Assembly: GCA_903874575.1 (NCBI GenBank)
Contig: CAIQSZ010000010.1
Coordinates: 1 to 5,156 of the forward strand
Direction: 5' to 3'
From: an uncultured Elusimicrobia bacterium
GTDB taxonomy: Bacteria > Elusimicrobiota > Elusimicrobia > UBA1565 > UBA9628
DNA length: 5,156 nucleotides
Each line of letters begins with the position of its first letter. The first letter of the stretch is position 1. This document shows, piece after piece, positions 1-4,695 of the stretch. The notes beneath the pieces were generated by a model. It was not told the origin of the DNA. It worked only from the letters and a program-made list of their open reading frames with translations, and made no database searches. Position numbers and translations under genes: made by a program.

Positions 1-17
1 ATGATGTATTTTTTCAT
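1..17 (-). CDS. Possible start of a further gene downstream of the AIPR gene (cut by window edge)
   Basis: On the minus strand, ten bases after the stop of the AIPR-like gene, an ATG at 17-15 opens a frame reading M-K-K-Y-I before the window ends. The basic start (Met-Lys-Lys) and close spacing would suit a second gene of the same operon. No clear Shine-Dalgarno precedes it; the upstream bases are AT-rich. Only five codons are visible, so nothing can be said about function, and it could be chance or the frame-shifted tail of the AIPR-like protein. Confidence 0.25.
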
Positions 18-27
18 AGCGTTATTT

Positions 28-936
28 TTAATGAACCCCGCGTTGTTCGTTTTTTTTCAGTATCAGATCAAACCGGCGACCTTCGATGTTTTCTGACAGG
101 GTTGATTGAATGAACTCAGGGAAGGTTATGACGTCCTTAATTACCGGATACAACCTCTTGAACTCTCCCCCTGTGTCTGCCAAAAATAATTGAAGTGCCT
201 TGTCCTTCGAGCGATACATGCTGCTTGGCGAGACAATTTTCCAACGTTCTTTGAGGAAACAAGCCATCCGTTGGACAATCTCCAGGACTTGCCATTCCTT
301 CTCGTCTTGGTTCTCTGTAAAAGCGACATGCGCTATGTCGAATTTTGAGGCGGTGAGGGCCTTTTTTAACTCGTCGAAGTGGCCTTGGTATTCTTGGAGC
401 GAGAACTTCTTAACCTGAGTTGACGTGTTGAGAGCTTCAACGACATCTTCAATCCCGTCCAGGCTTTTATTCTCACTCGCCAAGAAATGTACGCGAACAA
501 ACGGTTCGGTCCAATCGGGGGTCTCCTTGTAGCTAATGAGGTCCTTTGCAACCTCTTCGACTACTCGGAAAGTATGGCCGCCGTCTGCAATGCCAAACCG
601 AGGTGAATCGTCGTCATCGAATTTTGATTTTGGGAGATTCGGAATAACCAGGACAAGCTTCTTGCTCTGATTGTCGTACTTGAACTTATCGCAGAGATAT
701 GTGATACCGCGGTTCTTTAGATGGAAGGTCTCAGGTTCATCTTCAGCAGTATCCTTCATCCTCTTGAAAGGGTAAGTCTCTTTTGCAGGACGGACATTCG
801 CATTTCCGGGCTCTAGTTTAGCTGCCTCGGAAAACGGAAGGTAGGTTTCGAAATGAAAGATGGAGTTGCTGCTGGGGTCTTTCAGTCTGCGTCCGGATTC
901 TTCGTCAACGTGAAGTTCGATGGTGCGGGTAGACAT
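28..936 (-). CDS. AIPR / DGQHR-like family protein (putative abortive-infection phage resistance)
   Basis: A 302-aa protein, probably cytoplasmic since no signal peptide or membrane segment is visible. It carries the landmarks of the AIPR (abortive infection phage resistance) group: FHLKNRGIT at residues 71-79, FGIADGGHT at 114-122 (the counterpart of the 'GxxDGGHT/VNGGQT' signature), and EALNTSTQVKKFSL at 167-180, followed by EYQGHFDELKKAL and a helical C-terminal part. The family is linked to phage resistance by name and genomic context; the biochemical activity is not established, and none is claimed here. The frame opens earlier at 969, but the start at 936 (MSTRTIEL) is preferred because AGGAGA sits six bases upstream. 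Many AIPR proteins are longer than 302 aa, so the C terminus may be short or truncated. It diverges from the P63C gene and has its own sigma70-like promoter. Composition differs from the GC-rich genes to the right, consistent with transfer. Confidence 0.8.
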   Translation of the reverse strand: MSTRTIELHVDEESGRRLKDPSSNSIFHFETYLPFSEAAKLEPGNANVRPAKETYPFKRMKDTAEDEPETFHLKNRGITYLCDKFKYDNQSKKLVLVIPNLPKSKFDDDDSPRFGIADGGHTFRVVEEVAKDLISYKETPDWTEPFVRVHFLASENKSLDGIEDVVEALNTSTQVKKFSLQEYQGHFDELKKALTASKFDIAHVAFTENQDEKEWQVLEIVQRMACFLKERWKIVSPSSMYRSKDKALQLFLADTGGEFKRLYPVIKDVITFPEFIQSTLSENIEGRRFDLILKKNEQRGVH

Positions 937-942
937 GTTCTT

Positions 943-948
943 TCTCCT
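943..948 (-). promoter_or_regulatory. Ribosome binding site of the AIPR-like gene
   Basis: On the minus strand AGGAGA lies six bases before the ATG at 936-934. It decides the start: the in-frame ATG eleven codons upstream (969) would place this site inside the coding region and has no comparable sequence in front of it. Confidence 0.8.
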
Positions 949-1007
949 GTTGGCGGCGTATGCCACCATTGAAATTACTCAGAGGTTTATCCTACTGAGC
1001 GAGCGCC

Positions 1008-1036
1008 ATTGTATCAGGACGCGAAAGAAAATGCAA
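1008..1036 (-). promoter_or_regulatory. Sigma70-type promoter of the AIPR-like gene
   Basis: On the minus strand a -35 box TTGCAT (1036-1031) is followed after exactly 17 bases by a -10 box TACAAT (1013-1008). Transcription would begin near 1001, giving a leader of about 65 nt before the start codon at 936. Just upstream of the -35 box lies a short inverted repeat, TCTTG (1040-1044) and CAAGA (1051-1055), a possible regulator site. Its half ATGCAAG matches part of the 9-mer repeated at the P63C promoter, a weak hint of shared control. Confidence 0.65.
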
Positions 1037-1334
1037 ATGTCTTGTTCATGCAAGATGCACCTGGGGCAGGCGTGACGTAACCAATGCCGCGTGGCAACCT
1101 GGGTATATGATGGCCATCATGGACGATCCGAATATCACCATGTTGGGGCAAGTTCGGCAAGCCGCCTCCAGGCGCGCCAGGAGGCTAAGGACGGTTCCAT
1201 TGGCAACTTCCGTCATGCGGCACGTTGCTCGAATAGAGTTACCCCTCGACGAGGGTCGAGATAACCGTGATCTGATTTTCAGTTGTGAGGATATTTATAA
1301 TTTTAATATCAAATGACCGCTCAAGTGGTGCCAG

Positions 1335-1391
1335 TAGCAAGCATAAATATATATTGACTTGTTATGCTTGCTATGTTACTATGCAAGCATA
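1335..1391. promoter_or_regulatory. Triple operator: three GCAAGCATA copies around the P63C promoter
   Basis: The 9-mer GCAAGCATA occurs at 1337-1345 (plus), in reverse complement as TATGCTTGC at 1363-1371, and again at 1383-1391 (plus). The first two form a longer perfect 11-bp inverted repeat (TAGCAAGCATA 1335-1345; TATGCTTGCTA 1363-1373). The second and third form a 9-bp inverted repeat whose 11-base centre contains the -10 box. Copy centres are 26 and 20 bases apart. This is the layout expected for a dimeric repressor blocking the promoter. The regulator is not identified in the window. Confidence 0.65.
1354..1382 (+). promoter_or_regulatory. Sigma70-type promoter of the P63C gene
   Basis: TTGACT (1354-1359) and TACTAT (1377-1382) are separated by exactly 17 bases and lie in an AT-rich stretch. 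Transcription would start near 1389, leaving a leader of only about 20-25 nt with the Shine-Dalgarno directly in front of the gene. The boxes are interleaved with the GCAAGCATA repeats, so a protein bound there would cover the RNA polymerase site. Confidence 0.7.
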
Positions 1392-1399
1392 GTTTTATT

Positions 1400-1405
1400 A
1401 AGGAG
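1400..1405 (+). promoter_or_regulatory. Ribosome binding site of the P63C gene
   Basis: AAGGAG ends six bases before the ATG at 1412. It selects this start over the in-frame ATG at 1364, which would lie inside the promoter, upstream of the predicted transcription start. Confidence 0.8.
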
Positions 1406-1411
1406 TCATGC

Positions 1412-1921
1412 ATGAACGGCGAGAGCAAGGCTAATGGCGGACACGCGAGGGCGGAAAAGCTCTCGCCGGAACAACGGAGTTATATCGCTCGGAAAGCGGC
1501 GGACACACGGTGGTCAGGGGATATGCCCGTTGCAAGTCACGAGGGGACCTTCCCTCTCGGGACGATGGAGGTAAGCTGCGCCGTTCTCCCCAATGGTAAG
1601 AGAATTATCACACAGGGAACCTTTCTTCGTGCTCTAGGCCGGTCGCGCTCACCCAAAGGAGGAACGGGCGTTCTAAGCACCGTCGACGGGACCCCATTCT
1701 TTTTGCAGGCAGAAGCATTTAAGCCCTTTATTACTCAGGATTTATTGCAGTCGACCACACCGATATTTTATCGCACAAAAGACGGATCAAAGGACGTTGG
1801 GTATGACGCAGCGATACTCCCCATGGTAGCCGAGGTATATTTAAAATATCGGGACTCTGCCCAAATAGAAAGGGGGGTCGAGGCGCGCTATAAAAAATGG
1901 TCGCCGCCGCTGATGTCCTGA
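1412..1921 (+). CDS. P63C-domain protein, N-terminal part (frame broken at 1892-1897)
   Basis: First 169 codons of a protein I recognise as the P63C-domain family (function unknown, frequent in phages, plasmids and islands). It begins with a basic motif, GGHARAEKLSPEQRSYIARKAADTRW (residues 9-34, written in the one-letter pattern GG..AR.EKLSP..R..IA.KA...RW). The family-typical core follows: CAVLPNGKRIITQ (56-68), FLRALGRSRSPKGGTGV (71-87), DGTPFFLQAEAFKPFI (92-107), GYDAAILPMVAEVYLKYRD (130-148). After residue 162 (Lys-Lys, in AAAAAA) the frame runs into unrelated residues WSPPLMS and a TGA, while the family sequence continues one base back in the other frame. Start chosen by AAGGAG at 1400. 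Alternatives: a true pseudogene, a homopolymer sequencing error, or slippage that produces a fused protein of about 340 aa. Confidence 0.8.
   Translation: MNGESKANGGHARAEKLSPEQRSYIARKAADTRWSGDMPVASHEGTFPLGTMEVSCAVLPNGKRIITQGTFLRALGRSRSPKGGTGVLSTVDGTPFFLQAEAFKPFITQDLLQSTTPIFYRTKDGSKDVGYDAAILPMVAEVYLKYRDSAQIERGVEARYKKWSPPLMS
1892..1897 (+). other. A6 run at which the P63C reading frame changes (-1)
   Basis: In the first frame the codons read TAT AAA AAA TGG. The continuing family sequence lies in the -1 frame, beginning ATG GTC GCC GCC GCT GAT. The -1 frame has a TAA at 1891-1893, so the change cannot occur earlier, for example at the G6 run 1872-1877. It must occur within this A run or just after it. 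One extra A would restore a continuous frame. A tRNA-Lys slipping back one base on AAA AAA, or polymerase slippage adding an A, would do the same. Confidence 0.7.
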
Positions 1922-2433
1922 TTCGAGGATTGGCCCAAGTTGGGATAATCGCCCTAGTTGACGAGGCTACTGGGTATCAACGTGATAGAGCTAAGGATGC
2001 CCTACAGCAGATTCTTGAAAAGTTTATTGCCAAGGAACTTCGTCCCTGGATAAAAACATTTCCAGAAGAGTTTTATGAAAATCTGTACCGCTTGCGCGGT
2101 CTACAGTACCCGAAAGATACTGTAAAAAAACCAAGTTACTTCGGACATATAACTAACAACATCGTCTATGATCGACTAGCCCCCGCTGTTCTTGAGGAAC
2201 TAAAAAAGATCACGCCAAGAAATTCAGAAGGTCGTCACAAGCAACAACTACATCGTCGTCTTAGTGGAGACGTAGGACATCCCAAACTGCGTGAACATCT
2301 CGCATCGGTAATCACTCTGATGAAGATATGTGATAGCTATCCCGCGTTTGAGGCGTTCTTAGATAAGACGCACCCAAAGTTCAATGAAACCCTTCCGCTC
2401 CCTCTGATTGATATTCCACAATCAGGACTTTAA
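1897..2433 (+). CDS. P63C-domain protein, C-terminal part (second frame)
   Basis: 178 codons from an ATG at 1897, overlapping the first part by 25 bases. This is the P63C domain proper. AAADVLIRGLAQVGIIALVDEATGYQ (residues 3-28) matches the strongly conserved family segment, followed by ILEKFIAKELRPWIKTFPEEFY (39-60), YFGHITNNIVYDRLAPAVLEELK (81-103), GDVGHPKLREHLASVITLM (124-142) and a C-terminal FEAFLDKTHP. Conservation through to the end shows that this part is not decayed. The ATG has no good ribosome binding site (the nearest purine run, 1868-1877, is about 20 bases away), so independent translation is less likely than readthrough by frameshift or an intact gene with one miscounted A. 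No enzymatic motif is recognised; the molecular role of P63C proteins is unknown to me. Confidence 0.8.
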   Translation: MVAAADVLIRGLAQVGIIALVDEATGYQRDRAKDALQQILEKFIAKELRPWIKTFPEEFYENLYRLRGLQYPKDTVKKPSYFGHITNNIVYDRLAPAVLEELKKITPRNSEGRHKQQLHRRLSGDVGHPKLREHLASVITLMKICDSYPAFEAFLDKTHPKFNETLPLPLIDIPQSGL

Positions 2434-2560
2434 TTTTTGCCCAGCGCGCCTCTATCGCTTTTTTAGCGATCTCCTTTCGGCGCTTTGGACTCAATTTCTC
2501 CGTCCTTGCCTTACTGCCCCCGACCTTTTCCCCTCGTTGGGCCGTTGTTAAGTTGAGTTC
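2381..2560 (-). pseudogene. Start-less remnant with the GG..AR.EKLSP..R..IA.KA...RW motif
   Basis: On the minus strand an open stretch of 59 codons runs from after a TAA (2563-2561) to a TGA (2383-2381). It has no ATG, GTG or usable TTG before the conserved part. Codons 14-40 (2521-2441) encode GGSKARTEKLSPKRRKEIAKKAIEARW (pattern only; 15 of 26 aligned residues equal those at the N terminus of the P63C protein 1412-1921). This basic motif is the end or start of many small mobile-element proteins and of P63C proteins. The tail beyond codon 44 runs antisense into the end of the P63C gene. I read it as the surviving part of a small gene, or of another P63C-type N terminus, cut by rearrangement; the rest is absent. 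A live small protein with an unusual start is less likely. Confidence 0.5.
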
Positions 2561-2580
2561 TTAGCGCTCAAACTCAAATT
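2550..2580. repeat. Imperfect inverted repeat near the composition switch
   Basis: AAGTTGAGTT (2550-2559) pairs with AACTCAAATT (2571-2580) over ten bases with a single mismatch (2552/2578). The 11-base centre contains AGCGCT. It sits in the gene-free gap just before the GC-rich DNA begins. It could be a transposon-end remnant, a recombination site or a weak bidirectional terminator. No T-tract follows on either strand that would make the terminator reading strong. Confidence 0.35.
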
Positions 2581-2621
2581 GACCCACTACCGAATTTTTG
2601 AAGGAGGAGTCCGCAACCAAC

Positions 2622-3296
2622 TCAGCAGGAGCGCGATAGCGGCGCGGGACATGGGGATTTCCCGCCGTCGAGGCGCCGCGCCAGGTCGGCGATGAGCAGG
2701 TCGGGGAACTTCTCGTCCTCGAGCTGGGACCAGATCCAGGTCGCGTGGCGCGAGGACGGCTCCACGAAGCGGTGGTGCATGGGGCGCACGAAGTCCTCGT
2801 AGAGGCGCAGGGTCTCGTCGAGGTCGATGCGGCGCTCCTTGGTGTCGCGGCGCACGCGGCGCAGCAGGCGCACGTCGTCGGGGACTTCGATGTAGACCGA
2901 CAGCGACATGCGCTCGCGCAGGGCCTGCTCGTGGAGGATCAGGATGCCGTCGACGACGATCAGCGGCGCCGGCTCCACGCGCCGCGTCCGGTCCAGGCGC
3001 GCGTGGGTCTCGTAGTCGTAGATCGGGGCGTCCACCGCGCGTCCCGCGGCCAGGTCCCGCAGTTGGGCCGACATCAGCGCCGTCTCGAGGGCGTCGGGGT
3101 GGTCGAAATTGAGCTTGCGGCGCTCCTCCTCGTCGCGGACGTGGCCGTTGCCCTTGTAGTACCAGTCGTGGCAGACGACCGTCGAGCGTCCCCGGAAGGC
3201 CTCGGCCACGGCCTTGGCCAGCCATGACTTTCCGGAGCCGCTTCCGCCGGCGATTCCGATCACGACCTGGGGGACGGCGGGGGCGGATTTTGGCAT
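2622..3296 (-). CDS. udk: Uridine kinase (uridine/cytidine kinase family)
   Basis: 224-aa cytoplasmic kinase phosphorylating uridine (and usually cytidine) to the monophosphate with ATP or GTP in pyrimidine salvage (EC 2.7.1.48). Visible landmarks: Walker A GGSGSGKS (residues 17-24); HDWYYKG (43-49) with the acidic residue equivalent to the family's DSFY aspartate; NFDHPDALE (63-71); PIYDYETHAR (91-100) of the nucleoside-binding region; VVDGILILHE (114-123), the Walker B-like strand; and an Arg-rich lid RRVRRDTKERR (146-156). Length is at or slightly above the usual 205-215 aa. The family's late ADIIIP-type segment is replaced by ATWIWSQLEDEKFPDLL, and the last dozen residues (GKSPCPAPLSRSC) lie next to the composition junction and look unrelated. 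There is no Shine-Dalgarno at ATG 3296; a TATAAT lies 10 bases upstream, so the message may be leaderless. It diverges from the hydrolase 38 bp away. Confidence 0.88.
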   Translation of the reverse strand: MPKSAPAVPQVVIGIAGGSGSGKSWLAKAVAEAFRGRSTVVCHDWYYKGNGHVRDEEERRKLNFDHPDALETALMSAQLRDLAAGRAVDAPIYDYETHARLDRTRRVEPAPLIVVDGILILHEQALRERMSLSVYIEVPDDVRLLRRVRRDTKERRIDLDETLRLYEDFVRPMHHRFVEPSSRHATWIWSQLEDEKFPDLLIADLARRLDGGKSPCPAPLSRSC

Positions 3297-3334
3297 CGCG
3301 TCGAGGATTATACGAGATACGGTAGAATTCCTCC
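3297..3334. promoter_or_regulatory. 38-bp divergent start region of the uridine kinase and hydrolase genes
   Basis: The two start codons are only 38 bp apart. On the minus strand TATAAT (3312-3307) is a perfect -10 box, with its end ten bases from the kinase ATG; the best -35 at 17-bp spacing (TGGAGG) is poor. On the plus strand TAGAAT (3323-3328) is -10-like but ends six bases from the hydrolase ATG. Neither gene has a Shine-Dalgarno. Overlapping promoters and leaderless or near-leaderless messages would explain this. Confidence 0.4.
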
Positions 3335-4141
3335 ATGCGCGCCCACTCCGGCACCGCGATCTTCCGCGTCCTTGGACGGCGCATGCTCGCGCCCTACCAC
3401 CGCCCCGCGGGTCCCCGCGGCCGCCGCTTCCCGGCGGTGCTGTTCCTGCACGGTTTCCCGGGCTTGGAGAAGAGCGTGGACGTCCAGCGCGCGCTGATGG
3501 AGCGCGGCGTGGCGTCCGTCGCCCCCTGCTTCCTGGGCGCGTGGGGCAGCGGCGGCGAGTACCGGTTCACGACGCTCGTCGCCCAAGCGCGCGCGGCCTT
3601 GCGCGCGGCCAAGAGGCTGGACTTCGTGGACCCGGGGCGCGTCGCCGTGTACGGCTTCAGCATGGGCGGCTGGACGGCGCTGAACCTGGCGGCGGCGGAG
3701 CCTTCCCTGCGGGCCGTCCTGGCGGTGGCGCCCTGCGGCGGGCCGGAGATCTTGGGTCCCGGCACGCGGCGGTTCCTGGCGCGGTTTTCTCGCCCGTTGA
3801 ACGCGCCGAAGACGGACGTTCTTTTGGCCGATTTCCGCGCGGCGCTGCGCCGCTTCGATCCCGCGAAGTCCGTCGCGCGCGTCGAACCCCCGCTGCTTCT
3901 GGCCCACGGGGACCGGGACGAGACCATACCGCTCGCGGTCTCGCGGAGGCTGGCGTCCTTGGCTCCGAGAGGGACCCGGCTGGCCGTCGTGGAGGGCGGA
4001 GACCACGGCCTGTTGGAACGGCGCCGGACGCTCGCCGGCTTGGCCGCCGTTTGGTTGGCTTCCCGCTTGCGCGGTCAGCGCGCGCCGATCGGGCGGAAGG
4101 ATTTAAGGAAGCGCACGAAGTCGTCGCGGAACTCCAGGTAG
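3335..4141 (+). CDS. Alpha/beta hydrolase (S9/dienelactone-hydrolase-like)
   Basis: 268-aa serine hydrolase of the alpha/beta fold, probably cytoplasmic (no signal peptide). Landmarks in order: AVLFLHGFPG (residues 34-43) forming the oxyanion region; the nucleophile elbow VYGFSMGG (105-112) with Ser109; LLLAHGDRDETIP (187-199) with the acid probably Asp195; and VEGGDHGL (219-226) with His224, completing the catalytic triad. Between elbow and acid is a short cap with Arg-rich helices. The substrate cannot be predicted; the pattern resembles the acyl-peptide-hydrolase/prolyl-oligopeptidase and BAAT/dienelactone groups. Codon use is extremely GC-rich, like the genes to its right. Start at 3335 gives a sensible N terminus but has no Shine-Dalgarno. 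The last twenty or so residues (RAPIGRKDLRKRTKSSRNSR region) are encoded opposite the conserved end of the convergent gene and look like a readthrough extension. Confidence 0.85.
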   Translation: MRAHSGTAIFRVLGRRMLAPYHRPAGPRGRRFPAVLFLHGFPGLEKSVDVQRALMERGVASVAPCFLGAWGSGGEYRFTTLVAQARAALRAAKRLDFVDPGRVAVYGFSMGGWTALNLAAAEPSLRAVLAVAPCGGPEILGPGTRRFLARFSRPLNAPKTDVLLADFRAALRRFDPAKSVARVEPPLLLAHGDRDETIPLAVSRRLASLAPRGTRLAVVEGGDHGLLERRRTLAGLAAVWLASRLRGQRAPIGRKDLRKRTKSSRNSR

Positions 4142-4695
4142 CTCGCGCGCGAGGTGGTCAGGCGCACCAGATAGTACGCGTCGCCGCGCGGGATGACCGC
4201 GACGTACTGGTGCAGTTCCAGCGGGGCGCTGGGGCCCTCGTCGACGGGGACGCGGCGCGTCTCGACGATCTCGAAGACGCGCGCCAGGCCGGCGGGGATG
4301 CGCAGGGGGCGGACCGCTCCGGGCTCCCGGTCCGGCCCCGGCCGGCGCATCGCGTCGAGAGCCTCCTTGGCGGGGACGAAGTTCGGCGCGTCGCGGTCGA
4401 TCAGGCGCACCGATAATTCGGCGCGCAGGGCCCCCGACGGATCGTCGGGCCCGAACGCGCGGACGACGGCGCCCAGCGCGTCTTCCTCTTCGAAAGTCCG
4501 CCAGCCTTCCGCGGGCAGCTCGGCGCGAAACAGGCGGGAGGCCGGCTCGAATCCGATCCAGTCCGATTTCGCGGGTTCCGGCGCGGCCTCTCCGGGAAGG
4601 GGCGCGGCCGCGGCGGCGCGTTGGGCGTCGAGCAACCAGTCGGCGCGCGCGGGCGCGGCGGCGAGCGCCAGCACGACGAACACGCTACAGCGCAC
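4075..4695 (-). CDS. Exported protein, possible PsbP/Mog1-like fold
   Basis: 206-aa protein with a clear Sec signal peptide: MRC, hydrophobic SVFVVLALAAAP, then ARA before Asp19 (predicted cleavage 18/19). The mature part starts DWLLDAQRAAA and, after a Pro/Ala linker, has a domain from about residue 44 (WIGFEPASRLFRAELPAEGWRTFEE) to the end (YLEFRDDFVRFLKSFRPIGAR). An early aromatic 'lPxgW' strand and a final helix ending 'FLKSFRP' resemble PsbP/Mog1-like (DUF1795-type) proteins; this is inference from pattern only, and no function is assigned. Start: GTG at 4695 is chosen over the longer frame from 4974 because the extension is Pro/Arg-rich and lies out of frame over the upstream gene. GAGGGA precedes the GTG by a workable distance. 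The start overlaps the upstream stop (4687-4685), indicating translational coupling. Its end overlaps the convergent hydrolase by 67 bp. Confidence 0.72.
   Translation of the reverse strand: MRCSVFVVLALAAAPARADWLLDAQRAAAAAPLPGEAAPEPAKSDWIGFEPASRLFRAELPAEGWRTFEEEDALGAVVRAFGPDDPSGALRAELSVRLIDRDAPNFVPAKEALDAMRRPGPDREPGAVRPLRIPAGLARVFEIVETRRVPVDEGPSAPLELHQYVAVIPRGDAYYLVRLTTSRASYLEFRDDFVRFLKSFRPIGAR

Larger units (their letters stand above)
937..1411. other. Divergent intergenic region with several palindromes, no convincing gene
   Basis: This 475-bp stretch separates the AIPR-like and P63C genes and holds both promoters. Between them I see a perfect 14-bp palindrome ATGATGGCCATCAT (1107-1120) and a 22-bp near-perfect palindrome (1164-1185: arms GCCTCC/GGAGGC around GGCGCGCC, one A/A mismatch). 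There is also a hairpin CCCTCG-A-CGAGGG (1243-1255) and an AT-rich inverted repeat GATATT/AATATC (1290-1310). A 69-codon frame (1107-1316, plus) and a 56-codon frame antisense to it (ending near 1046, minus) lack ribosome binding sites and recognisable sequence, so I do not call them. A structured small RNA cannot be excluded; I found no promoter-terminator pair to support one. Confidence 0.5.

Noticed and set aside
1046..1216. 56-codon minus-strand frame (MTEVANGTVL...)
   Set aside because: No Shine-Dalgarno, ends against the AIPR promoter region, no recognisable sequence.
1107..1316. 69-codon plus-strand frame starting MMAIMDD in the intergenic region
   Set aside because: No ribosome binding site, starts inside a palindrome, no recognisable family, Arg-rich middle caused by a palindromic GC stretch; an antisense 56-codon frame is equally open.
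1872..1877. G6 run as the site of the P63C frame change
   Set aside because: Shifting there would meet the TAA at 1891-1893 in the target frame, so the change must be at or after the A6 run.
2454..2470. ATCGCT-TTTTT-AGCGAT hairpin after the P63C gene as a terminator
   Set aside because: No T-tract follows the stem on the plus strand, and the repeat arises from the codons for IAKKAI in the minus-strand remnant, so it is better explained as coding sequence.
2535..2580. Possible integron attC site (GTTRRRY matches such as GTTAAGT and GTTGGGC)
   Set aside because: No matching RYYYAAC partner at the right distance and no integrase or cassette structure; such 7-mers occur by chance.
3214..4416. 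Long 400-codon plus-strand frame and the other long frames over 2587-4006
   Set aside because: Pro/Arg/Gly-rich shadows produced by GC-rich codons of the uridine kinase and hydrolase genes; they carry no family motifs, while the overlapping frames do.
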